From Deltaproteobacteria bacterium (GTDB lineage Bacteria; Myxococcota; Kuafuiibacteriia; Kuafuiibacteriales; Kuafuiibacteriaceae), in NCBI GenBank assembly GCA_011526105.1, contig WYAZ01000194.1, forward strand, positions 1 to 64,000: 64,000 bases of DNA, read 5' to 3'. Shown piece after piece: positions 44,556 through 52,442 of the stretch. How positions within the stretch are numbered: the stretch's first letter is position 1; each line of letters begins with the position of its first letter. Position numbers and translations under genes: made by a program. The notes below the pieces were generated by a model. The model ran no database searches. It saw nothing but the letters and a program-made list of their open reading frames with translations, and had not been told where the DNA came from.

Positions 44556-46493
44556 GTGAGCCTCGTGCGAGCACAAGGAGTCAGGGGGGCCCTGCTGGGC
44601 ACGTTCATCGTCCTTTGGACTGGGACCGAGGCCAGCGCGGCTCCGCTCACGGACAAAGAGCTGGCGTTGGTCGAGGCGCGGGTGGCGCCCCACGTAGTGA
44701 ACGAACGCAAGCTGAGCTTGGAGAGGGGCGGTACCGTCTTCATCAAGGCGTCGATGCGCGTTCCCGAGAAGAGGCTCAAAGGCGGCCCGGGTGACTACAT
44801 CGGGCTCGTTACCAACGTCAGAGCGCCGAACGACATCGTGGTGCATGTCGAGACGGACTCGTGGAAGTTCGAGAAGAAGGGGAACGACTTCGAGGTCGAG
44901 ATCACCTACGTCGTCCACGCGAGCCCCACCATCAGCAAGGGCGGTGAAGTTTGGGCATCGCTGAAGCTGCTCGATCGGCTCGGCATCGGCAACGAGGTGA
45001 AGAGCGAGAAGATCAGACTGGCGATCTCGATCGTCGAACCGAAGCCCACGGTCTATCAGCTCGCGGCCGACTTCCGAGGCTACCGGCACTTTCAGGCGCT
45101 GGCGAAGGAACGGCGAAACAAGCTCGCACCACGAGGAGTGACGCTCTCGCTCAAAGATCTCGATCCCCCGCCGCAGCTCGTTCGGGCGAGCGACCAAGTG
45201 ATCGCCGAGGTCCAGGAGTTCGGGCGATGGCGCAAGCGCATGTGGTCGGCCGAGCGGCACCTACAGGCCGCTTCACGCTCCACCGACCGAGCCACCGCTG
45301 CGCTCGCTAAGCGGTATCTCGCGCTTCTCGACGCCAAGGACGACGCCTTGGGAGACCTCCCGCTGGCCCTCACCGAAACGAAAGAGGCTCCAGTGACCTC
45401 GGGGGTGACTCAGCTGGGCGACGGTAGCTCGTCCAAGGACCCCAAGAGCACGAAGCCGCGCACCGGACCTGGGGAGATCGAGGAGCTGCAGCCCCTGGAG
45501 ACGACCGTGCTCCCGGATGAACCCGAGCCTTCGAGCCGCCGGGATGACCCGAACGCGGACACAAAGCCACCCACAGAGACCGCCCCAAAGAAGGAAGAAG
45601 CGGTGGTCGAGGACGTGCTCACGCTGATGAAGAAGCGCGAGGTCCATATCCCCCGATACACGCGCGGACTCATCCTCGATGATCCCAACGTGGGCTTCTC
45701 CTTCGCCACCCGCATGGGCTGGGCGAACGCGCAGGTCCGTGGTGAGACATCACTCTCCCCGGCCTGGTTCTTCTCCGCGCAAGCCGGACTGACGGACGAC
45801 CTCGGCGTCGAGCTGACGGTGCCACTCTCTTTCGTGCGACTCGACCTCACGCGCGAGCCGAGCTTGATCTACATGGGCAACCCACAGGTCGCGGCGAAGT
45901 ACCGCTTCTTCTTGCCGGAGATCGCGGGTCGGAGAGCCACGATCGTGCCACGTGTCCGCTGGGGTATCCCGCTGCAAGGCCAGCAGACCGTTCCCCCCAC
46001 GCTCCTGCAGGCGCGCGACTTCACGGTCGAGCCTCACTTCGCCGACCTCTACGCCTTCTTGCTCGAGAAGCATGCGATCGGCGGCGGCGCCTCGGCCGCG
46101 TGGGACTACTCCATGCTCCACATCGCGGCACAGCTCTATCTCGACGCCTATATCCCCACGCCGAGCTCCGATGATCCGCTCAGTTTTCTCGTCATCAGCT
46201 ATGGGCTCTCCGTCGGCGTCCGCCCCATCGAGTACGCGGGCGCGTTCCTGGAGGCCCGAGGCACGGGGCTGCTCGCCGGACCCGGTCGTCACGAAGTGTT
46301 CACCTACTTCGGCGTCAAAGGGTACCTCTTCGACCACATCGAACCGGCGATCTGGGTCTCCCTCCCGCTGGGCTCGGTCGGCGACGTCACGGGATTTCAG
46401 CTCGGTGCGGAGCTCCGATTCACCTACGATATCGATGGGGTCATCCGATACGGCAAAGGCCGGCAGTCGGACCGGCTGCAGTTCTTGGATTAG
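44556..46493 (+). CDS. Exported outer-membrane barrel protein with soluble N-terminal domain, function unknown
   Basis: A 645-residue protein with a signal peptide ending in TEASAAP. GTG 44556 is used; a second GTG at 44565 also keeps the signal. Residues ~35-200 are mixed alpha/beta (VRAPNDIVVHVETDSWKFEKK). Residues ~290-370 are an acidic Pro/Glu/Lys linker. Residues ~380-645 alternate in the manner of an outer-membrane barrel (FFSAQAGLTDDLGVELTVPL, SFLVISYGLSVGVRPIEY), with the final strand ending LRFTYDIDGV. No family is recognised. The next gene follows after 18 bases, so they probably form a pair. Confidence 0.68.
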   Translation: MSLVRAQGVRGALLGTFIVLWTGTEASAAPLTDKELALVEARVAPHVVNERKLSLERGGTVFIKASMRVPEKRLKGGPGDYIGLVTNVRAPNDIVVHVETDSWKFEKKGNDFEVEITYVVHASPTISKGGEVWASLKLLDRLGIGNEVKSEKIRLAISIVEPKPTVYQLAADFRGYRHFQALAKERRNKLAPRGVTLSLKDLDPPPQLVRASDQVIAEVQEFGRWRKRMWSAERHLQAASRSTDRATAALAKRYLALLDAKDDALGDLPLALTETKEAPVTSGVTQLGDGSSSKDPKSTKPRTGPGEIEELQPLETTVLPDEPEPSSRRDDPNADTKPPTETAPKKEEAVVEDVLTLMKKREVHIPRYTRGLILDDPNVGFSFATRMGWANAQVRGETSLSPAWFFSAQAGLTDDLGVELTVPLSFVRLDLTREPSLIYMGNPQVAAKYRFFLPEIAGRRATIVPRVRWGIPLQGQQTVPPTLLQARDFTVEPHFADLYAFLLEKHAIGGGASAAWDYSMLHIAAQLYLDAYIPTPSSDDPLSFLVISYGLSVGVRPIEYAGAFLEARGTGLLAGPGRHEVFTYFGVKGYLFDHIEPAIWVSLPLGSVGDVTGFQLGAELRFTYDIDGVIRYGKGRQSDRLQFLD

Positions 46494-46511
46494 ACTGATG
46501 GAGCCGCGCTC

Positions 46512-47975
46512 ATGAGACATCAAACCTCCCTTCACTTGCTCTGGTTCGGGCTCGCCATGTTCGCCGGAGCGTCTCTGCCCGTGCTTGGAGGTTCAGGTTG
46601 CGGCGGATCGCGCTGCAGCCCCAGCAATAGCTCGGTCGGTGATCCATCGAGTTCGGTCGAGTGCCCTGGCGGGACGATCTGCTACCAGGGCCAATGCGTC
46701 GAAACCTGCAACGCCGGAAGCGAAAAGGCCGATGTTTGCACCTCGGACGAGGACTGCGGCGGCGGGCGCCCCTACTGCAGCCCCGCCGGCTTCTGCTCGG
46801 CCTGTGCGCCCCCGAGCGCGTGCATCCCGTCGCTGGACGTCTGCGCGGGACTGATACCCCGCCCGCCGGATGAGATCGGTGGCGTGGACGGCGGCCCCGG
46901 AAGGAGCACCCAGGAGCCTCTCGACAGCGGTCCGCTGGACCCCCCGCGGCCCGGCCGCTACGACGGCGGCCCCGAGGAGGGCCCTCAGGCCATCTCGCTC
47001 TCGCACACCGCGACCGTCACGCTGCGTGCGCTGAGAGATCGCGGTCAGCCTGCGATCGTCCAAGCCTTCGCCCAGGTCGACACCCTGCGCACGGGCGTCG
47101 TCGCGACCCGCCGGGCGTGCATCAAGAACCCCGCGACCCCACCGGGGGCCGCCTGCGAGGAGTTCGCGAACCCAGGCGGAAGCTGCGGTCTGTACCGTAA
47201 ACTCACCTGGTCGGTGCCGCCCGAGCAGGGCGATCTCGGCAAGTTCCTTCTGCGCGACCCCAAGATCGACGTTCCCGGCGGCGGGGTCATTCCAAACGGG
47301 GTCGAGCAGACCGTGGAGCTGGCCTTCGACCGTGCGCTCGGGCGCTACCGCGTCACGACCCCGCAGCCGATTCCAAGCGACTTGATGCTCTACTCCGCCG
47401 ACCGCACGAGCTTGCTCGAGTTCGAAGCCACGGGCTCCCCGCTCACGAAGGGCCAGTCTTTTCCGGTGCGAAGTGGCGGCGACTTACCGACCCATCCCAT
47501 GCCGCTCGAGCTTTGCGACCCCGGCTTGACCAATGTGCAGGGGTGCTACGGCAACCTCGGCACCGGATCGTACACGATGCTGCGCCAGAACCCGATCGTG
47601 GGCGATCACACGCTGGACTTCGACTTCACGATCCCCAACGGGGCGCGCGCGACCCCCGACGGCGGGGTCTATCAAAGCACCGACGGCGAACTCTACCGCA
47701 TCGAGGTGATCATTGATGGCGATCGACACGAGATTCGCTGCATAGCCAACCGCGACGCCGAGAGCCACGTTCTCGTGCCGCTCGGCATCCTCCAGAGATT
47801 CCGAGTCGCGGAAGGCATGCGGGAGAACAACCTTCAAGACACCGTCGACCTCTACTTCCAACGCGTCTACCGCTATCGCGCTGCCGTGCCCATCAACCTG
47901 GAACACGTTCCACCGGCTCGCACCGATCTGCGGCTCGAGATCGCCTACGTGTGGAAGACCACGCTGGCGTTCTGA
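46512..47975 (+). CDS. Cys-rich exported protein, possible lipoprotein, function unknown
   Basis: A 487-residue exported protein. The signal region ends LPVLGGSGC, a weak lipobox with Cys30. Residues ~30-125 are Cys-rich, with C-x4-C-x5-C spacing and the CTSDEDCGGGRPYCSPAGFC segment that recurs in myxobacterial surface proteins. A Gly/Pro/Asp linker follows to ~155. The rest is beta-rich (VTLRALRDRG, LRLEIAYVWKTTLAF at the end), suggesting a sandwich or lectin-like fold. It is 18 bases after the barrel protein and stops 16 bases before the convergent FHA gene. The function is unknown. Confidence 0.65.
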   Translation: MRHQTSLHLLWFGLAMFAGASLPVLGGSGCGGSRCSPSNSSVGDPSSSVECPGGTICYQGQCVETCNAGSEKADVCTSDEDCGGGRPYCSPAGFCSACAPPSACIPSLDVCAGLIPRPPDEIGGVDGGPGRSTQEPLDSGPLDPPRPGRYDGGPEEGPQAISLSHTATVTLRALRDRGQPAIVQAFAQVDTLRTGVVATRRACIKNPATPPGAACEEFANPGGSCGLYRKLTWSVPPEQGDLGKFLLRDPKIDVPGGGVIPNGVEQTVELAFDRALGRYRVTTPQPIPSDLMLYSADRTSLLEFEATGSPLTKGQSFPVRSGGDLPTHPMPLELCDPGLTNVQGCYGNLGTGSYTMLRQNPIVGDHTLDFDFTIPNGARATPDGGVYQSTDGELYRIEVIIDGDRHEIRCIANRDAESHVLVPLGILQRFRVAEGMRENNLQDTVDLYFQRVYRYRAAVPINLEHVPPARTDLRLEIAYVWKTTLAF

Positions 47976-47991
47976 GACCCACTCGACCTGC

Positions 47992-49068
47992 TCAAAGGTA
48001 GAGGAACACCGCCACTCCGACCGCGCCGAGCAGGATCACGATCGCGATCAGCAGGATCAAGACCTCGGCCCCAACCCCGGTGTTCGGCATCTTGATCTGC
48101 GACGGGTCCGGCAGCTCGACCTGCTCCTCGGAGACCTCTGATTCCTCGGCCTCCGGCTCGGACTCCACCGCCGGGCTCGACGGCTCTTCCTCCTCGGACG
48201 GCTCCTCTTCGTACTCTTCGGACGGGGCGGACTCGTCCTCGTACTCGCCCTCGGGGGACTCCGCGTCCTCGGCCTCCGTCTCGAGGAGCGCGTTCGGACC
48301 TGCGGTCTTGTCCGCCCCGCCGAACTGCTCGAGGATGCGCGAGGCGGGATCGATGAAGAGCAGCTTGAGGCCACCGATCTGGATCTCGTCTCCGTCTTGA
48401 AGATTCTCCGGCTGCTCGATCTTGCGGCCGTTGATCAGGACTCCGTTCTTGGAGCCCAGGTCCTGCACGGTGAAGCCATTCCAAGTGCGCTTGATGAGGC
48501 AGTGCCGGCGCGATGTGTTCTGGTCATCGACCGGAAAGTCGCAGTCCGGACTGCGACCGATGGTGACCTCGGCCTGGTCGTCCGCGATCTCGCAACGCCG
48601 GCCTTCATCCGGTCCGTTCATCGCTCGGATGGTGGTGGGCTCGACGTTCTGGCCCGCGATGGAGGACAGGACCTCCTGAACCATGCGGCGGGCCAGATGC
48701 TCCGTCTTCTCACCGGGCTGACGATCGAGCATCGAACCCATCGCGCTCTTGAAGGTCAGAGAGAATGACATCACCCGCATGACGTCACCGTCGCGCAGGA
48801 GCTTCTTCTCGCGGTGTGCGAGCTTCTTCTCATTGAGGAGCGTGCCGTGAGTGGAGCCTAGATCCTCGAGGAAGAAGTCGCCGAGCTCATAGAATATCCT
48901 CGCGTGATCGCGAGAGACGGTCGTGAGCGGGATCTGGATGTCGTTCTTGGGATCGCGGCCAATACTGATCACGTCCTGCCGGAAGTCGTACGAGAACTCC
49001 CGAGCCGGTTTGTCGGGGAGTTCCAGGCGCACGATCAGATGCACCGGCGGGGTTTGAAGAGAGTTCAT
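47992..49068 (-). CDS. Membrane-tethered double-FHA-domain protein
   Basis: A 358-residue protein. Two FHA domains bind phosphothreonine peptides: FHA1 has GRD at 37-39 and SRDH at 52-55, FHA2 has GR at 171-172 and SRRH at 186-189, both with the Asn/Gly loop (GSTHG; GSKNG). A very acidic linker (~255-320) leads to one C-terminal helix (~333-358), so the FHA part is cytosolic and tail-anchored. It is a natural reader for the Ser/Thr kinases in this region. The ATG at 49068 lies inside the MITE-like repeat 49061-49132; a GTG at 49083 would add VRGVE. Neither has a good ribosome site. Confidence 0.86.
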   Translation of the reverse strand: MNSLQTPPVHLIVRLELPDKPAREFSYDFRQDVISIGRDPKNDIQIPLTTVSRDHARIFYELGDFFLEDLGSTHGTLLNEKKLAHREKKLLRDGDVMRVMSFSLTFKSAMGSMLDRQPGEKTEHLARRMVQEVLSSIAGQNVEPTTIRAMNGPDEGRRCEIADDQAEVTIGRSPDCDFPVDDQNTSRRHCLIKRTWNGFTVQDLGSKNGVLINGRKIEQPENLQDGDEIQIGGLKLLFIDPASRILEQFGGADKTAGPNALLETEAEDAESPEGEYEDESAPSEEYEEEPSEEEEPSSPAVESEPEAEESEVSEEQVELPDPSQIKMPNTGVGAEVLILLIAIVILLGAVGVAVFLYL

Positions 49069-49132
49069 CTCAACACCGCGCACCGATGCGTATCGGCCGA
49101 AATCGCGACCAAAGGGGTTTTGAGATGAGCTC
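49061..49132. repeat. MITE-like inverted-repeat element, copy B
   Basis: Left end GAGTTCATCTCAACACC and right end GGGGTTTTGAGATGAGCTC are degenerate inverted repeats enclosing about 35 bases. The right end matches copy A at 51307-51384 exactly over 19 bases, the left end at about 21 of 24. The centre also shares GCGTNTCGGCCG. The copy sits in the 105-base gap between two minus-strand genes and covers the proposed FHA start codon. No transposase is nearby, so it is probably a non-autonomous element. Confidence 0.72.
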
Positions 49133-49173
49133 TAACCAATGACAAGGGACGCGCTCCGCTCATCGAGAGAAGC

Positions 49174-50340
49174 TCACTCCATCTCGAGCCTTCGGATGAT
49201 CTGCTTGCACTCCTCGACCTTGTCCGCCCACCTGTCCACCGGCTCGTTTTGCCTTCGCTCGGTCACGCATGAAACGAATCCTTGGCACTGGCGAATGGTG
49301 GCATCGCTGTCGAGGTTCTTATTGGAGACCATCGCCAGATCGAAGTAGGCCGGGCAATACAGCGGATCGAGCTTGAGGGTGTTCTCCCACTCGTTGACCG
49401 CGCGGTCCGAGATCCCCTTCTGGTGATAGATCGTCCCCAGGTCATAGTGGTGCGTGGGGTTGCCGGGATCGTCCTTGATCTTGTCGAGGAACTCTTTGAT
49501 CGCACCGTCCTTCTTCGAGCACTGCTCGTAAGCCTGCCCCAGGTTGTGCCTCGCGTTGATCTCGACCTCGGTCTGGCGACCGGAGCGGAGGGTCGTGATG
49601 AACGCCTGAATGGCGTCCTCGCAGCGCGCGGTGAGCAAGTAGGTGTAGCCGAGGTTGTAGCTGCAGACCGGGTTCTCGGGGTCGATCTCCAGGCATCGCC
49701 GAAAGTTCTGCTCCGCGGACTCGTAGCGCTCCTCGAGCATGTCCATGAAGCCCAGGTGGTGCCGCGCGTTGAAGTTGTTTGGATCGATCTCGAGCAGTCG
49801 CACAAACTGGCTGCGCGCCTGCTGGAACAGGCTGGTTCGTGACGAGGTATCACCCCGATCGCCCTCGATGGCCCCTCGACGCATCAGCGCGAGCCCCAGG
49901 TTCTCTCGGCCCTCGCGGTTGCCCGGGTCGATCTCGAGCGCCGCCTTGTATTCTTCGCAAGCCGGTGTGTAGTCGGGCGGGTTGCGGCGAAAGAAGGTGT
50001 TGCCCAGATTGATGTGCGCCTCCGCGAAGTCGGCATTGACCGCGAGCGCATCCTTAAAGTGCGCGGCCGCCTTGTCGAGGTCGTTTCGACACATCAGCTC
50101 CACGAGACCCAGGCAGTTGTGTGGGTGCTCGAACTGATCCCCATACTCGAGTGCGAGACGACAGCGTTCTTCGGCTTCCAGACACTGACCCTGATTCAAG
50201 TACTGGATCGCGACGTCGTGGTGTTCCTTGGCCTTCGGATGGATGACGCGCTCCGTACACGCGGCGCAGCGCGCCAGGCCGAAAGCGGCCAAGAGGAGGA
50301 GGAGTTCTGGGTACCGGCGCCCCTGTGTCAGCATTCGCAT
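49174..50340 (-). CDS. TPR-repeat exported protein, possible lipoprotein
   Basis: A 388-residue protein with a hydrophobic N-terminal region ending GLARCAAC. Cys25 or Cys28 may be lipidated, though neither is a good lipobox. About nine TPR units follow (AAAHFKDALAVNADFAEAHI; AEQNFRRCLEIDPENPVCSY; AVNEWENTLKLDPLYCPAYF), many with extra cysteines (CRLALEY, CEDAIQ). It resembles the TPR proteins Tgl/PilF that assist secretin assembly, but no pilus assembly genes adjoin it. The ATG at 50340 has TTCAGGGA 4-10 bases upstream, a good site. A longer frame lacks this signal. The FHA gene follows, separated by MITE copy B. Confidence 0.75.
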   Translation of the reverse strand: MRMLTQGRRYPELLLLLAAFGLARCAACTERVIHPKAKEHHDVAIQYLNQGQCLEAEERCRLALEYGDQFEHPHNCLGLVELMCRNDLDKAAAHFKDALAVNADFAEAHINLGNTFFRRNPPDYTPACEEYKAALEIDPGNREGRENLGLALMRRGAIEGDRGDTSSRTSLFQQARSQFVRLLEIDPNNFNARHHLGFMDMLEERYESAEQNFRRCLEIDPENPVCSYNLGYTYLLTARCEDAIQAFITTLRSGRQTEVEINARHNLGQAYEQCSKKDGAIKEFLDKIKDDPGNPTHHYDLGTIYHQKGISDRAVNEWENTLKLDPLYCPAYFDLAMVSNKNLDSDATIRQCQGFVSCVTERRQNEPVDRWADKVEECKQIIRRLEME

Positions 50341-50487
50341 GTTTCCCTGAACCGACCCCATGATTCCCACCCGCGAGAGGGCCGTCAACGTTCAGGTCCA
50401 GTTGTCGTACATCGCATACAGCCGCACACACGAAACCAGGTTGTTGTCTTGACAGGGTGATCGGAACGTCCGACCACCTAGGCGTCG

Positions 50488-51036
50488 ATGTCGAAACGTC
50501 GCTCGGGGCCGGTCCTGGCCATGATGATCTTCGCCGGTCTCGCGCTCGCCGACGCGGACCGAGCCGAGGCCCAGTACAAGAGCTACAACTTTGGCTTCGA
50601 GGGCGGCTACCTGGCCATGACCGACGGGATCGGACTCAAGGCGCACAACTTCGATCTGGGCATCTTCGGCGGTTGGAAGGCGAGCGACCGCTGGTGGTTC
50701 AGCGCCAAGGCCAACCTGTCCTTTCCCGGCCAGCTCAACAACGCGCCCAACACGGTCATCGTGCTCCAGATCTCGCCGGTCATGGTGAAGCACTACTTCC
50801 TTACGGACGCCTTTCGTCCGTCCGTGGGGCTCACCAACGCGTTCTTCTTCACCGTCAACGGAGACGCGAGCGTACCCACCGCGGTGTGGGGCCCCGGCGC
50901 GACCGCCGGCATGGAGTTCAAACTGTCGCGGGATCTCTTCCTCGGTTTCGAAGGCACCGCCTACTACACCTTCAACTTCGATGGTGGTGATGCGGCCATC
51001 TTCACCGTGAACACGCAGCTCATCTTCTTTCTTTGA
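50488..51036 (+). CDS. Small outer-membrane beta-barrel protein
   Basis: A 182-residue protein with signal peptide PVLAMMIFAGLALADADRAEA. The mature ~155 residues alternate polar and nonpolar (YNFGFEGGYLAMTDGIG; NFDLGIFGGWKASDRWWFSA; DLFLGFEGTAYYTFNF) and end in Phe-Leu, all as in an eight-strand outer-membrane barrel. No family is recognised. It is divergent from the TPR gene across a 147-base region. The structured non-coding stretch at 51109-51182 follows its stop. Confidence 0.72.
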   Translation: MSKRRSGPVLAMMIFAGLALADADRAEAQYKSYNFGFEGGYLAMTDGIGLKAHNFDLGIFGGWKASDRWWFSAKANLSFPGQLNNAPNTVIVLQISPVMVKHYFLTDAFRPSVGLTNAFFFTVNGDASVPTAVWGPGATAGMEFKLSRDLFLGFEGTAYYTFNFDGGDAAIFTVNTQLIFFL

Positions 51037-51306
51037 GCGGAGGTGTCCGTGCAGACGCGGACCGATCCGGCAGCGAGGTCGGCTCGCATGCCCCCGCCCC
51101 TGGGCGCTCGGTTCGAACCGCGGATCGGACTCGAACCGGCGGTACGAGCCAGAGAGCCGATCCGCATATCGGACCGAGTCGGACGAAGAACCCGGGATCT
51201 CTGGCAAGGCGCGACGATTGAGTTGGGTCGGCCCCAAGGATTGAGGAGCAACGCAGGCAGAGATCTCGGAGGCAGTTCCGACGATGGGAGGTATGCGGTT
51301 CGGCGC
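51037..51306. other. Non-coding stretch with inverted repeats
   Basis: Between the barrel gene and MITE copy A (374 bases to the next start). It holds the palindrome CGGTTCGAACCG (51109-51120), an inverted pair GCGGATCGG (51120-51128) with CCGATCCGC (51157-51165), and a near-match CGGACTCG (51127-51134) with CGAGTCGG (51175-51182). Open frames here have no recognisable protein features. It may be an RNA leader or terminator structure; no known RNA was recognised. Confidence 0.45.
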
Positions 51307-51384
51307 TCTAGAGCTCATCTCAAAACCCCGCACCTCGCGTCTCGGCCGTCTCGCTCGGTCGGGGGTTTTGAGATGAGCTCTAGA
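51307..51384. repeat. MITE-like perfect inverted-repeat element, copy A
   Basis: A 23-bp perfect inverted repeat spans 51307-51329 and 51362-51384 around a 32-base loop; the arm core is GAGCTCATCTCAAAACCC. The outermost bases read TCTA and TAGA, so CTAG or TA sits on both sides. This fits the CTAG (YTAR) target duplications of IS5-type elements or the TA of IS630/mariner types. There is no coding capacity. It lies 26 bases before the H1-like gene. Copy B at 49061-49132 is related but more degenerate. Confidence 0.82.
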
Positions 51385-51410
51385 CAAGCGCTTTGCCCTA
51401 GAGAGATAGT

Positions 51411-52280
51411 ATGCGCGCTTTGGTGTTCCGCCCTCCCATGGACCCCGTCGTACGCGCCCTCTTGAAGGCCCTGCAGAGCCGGATCGACGGACTCCGCGGG
51501 GTCGAGAGCACTCAGGTCGAGGCCCGAGAGGTGTATCGCCGAGGGGAGATCACCTTCCTCCAGGTCGAGATTTGTCGAGACCACCTCGCGCTCGACGTCT
51601 GGCTTCCGGAAGTGCTTCGCGAAGAAGCGCGCTCCTCTGGCATTGCCCGAGCCCATCCGTTCCTCGGGATCGAGGCGGTCGTGATCCGCTTCGAGCGCGC
51701 CCAGGACTTGGCCCGGGTGGCTCGGTGGGTCGAGTCCAGCCACGAGTGGGCCCCCGTTCGCGATCAGGCGCCACGCCCCAGTCAGGTGCCGCAGGCGCTC
51801 GTCCCTTCGCTCGAGGAGCGGCTCATCAAGATCAACTCCACGCGGCCTTCGACGCCTCCGCCCCCGCCCCCGGTGGGCCCGGCAGATCAGCGCAAGACCG
51901 AGCCCCCTGGCCCGGCCTACTCCCCCGTTCCCCCCGCCCCCAGCGGCGCAAACGGAAGAGCACCTGAGGGAGCGGCGAGGAGCAAGACCCCGCAGCCGGA
52001 GCGCTTCGCCCGAGGTGCCTCCCAGCCGCGGCCCGCAAAGACCAAGGGCGCAGCGGACAGCAAGCCGAGTGTAAAGAAGCCAGCAGCGAAGAAGGCGCCG
52101 ACCAAGAAGGCAGCCACCAAGAAGACGCCGGCCAAGAAGGGCGCTGCCAAGAAGGCCGCGACCAAGAAGGCAGCCGCGAAGAAGGCGCCCGCGAAGAAGG
52201 CGCCGTCGAAGAAGGCCGCCGCCAAGAAGGCCGTGACCAAGAAGGCCACGACCACCTCCCGAGCCTCGCGCCGCGCCTGA
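51411..52280 (+). CDS. Protein with histone-H1-like Lys/Ala tail
   Basis: A 289-residue protein in three parts. Residues 1-~115 form a mixed alpha/beta domain (MDPVVRALLKALQSRIDGLR; ITFLQVEICRDHLALDVWLP) that I do not recognise. Residues ~120-215 are a Pro-rich linker. Residues ~220-289 are repeated KKAxxKKA units (KKPAAKKAPTKKAATKK), the same composition as histone H1, Hc1 and AlgP tails, and likely to bind DNA nonspecifically. The ATG at 51411 lies 26 bases past MITE copy A. The linker and tail could compact DNA or tether the N-terminal domain to DNA. nrdJ follows 162 bases later. Confidence 0.72.
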   Translation: MRALVFRPPMDPVVRALLKALQSRIDGLRGVESTQVEAREVYRRGEITFLQVEICRDHLALDVWLPEVLREEARSSGIARAHPFLGIEAVVIRFERAQDLARVARWVESSHEWAPVRDQAPRPSQVPQALVPSLEERLIKINSTRPSTPPPPPPVGPADQRKTEPPGPAYSPVPPAPSGANGRAPEGAARSKTPQPERFARGASQPRPAKTKGAADSKPSVKKPAAKKAPTKKAATKKTPAKKGAAKKAATKKAAAKKAPAKKAPSKKAAAKKAVTKKATTTSRASRRA

Positions 52281-52442
52281 TCGCAGAAACCCCAAACGTA
52301 AACGCCTGCAGCTCGGTCAGACGTGGTTTGCACCGCGGCCGAGGGGCGCATATGTTCAGTGGGCGTGCAGTTCGAAGAGACCCAAGACCCGTCGCCCCGC
52401 CCCGCCTCGCGCGCCGAGCCCCGAGCACCCCATGGGCTAGGG

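Noticed and set aside
50449-50454. TTGACA as a -35 for the barrel gene at 50488
   Set aside because: No acceptable -10 lies 16-18 bases downstream, so it was not listed as a promoter.
51060-51190. tRNA-like T-arm (GGTTCGAACC, CGGTTCGAGTCCG on the other strand)
   Set aside because: The acceptor stem, D-arm and anticodon arm cannot be assembled around it and the T-stem has a mismatch.
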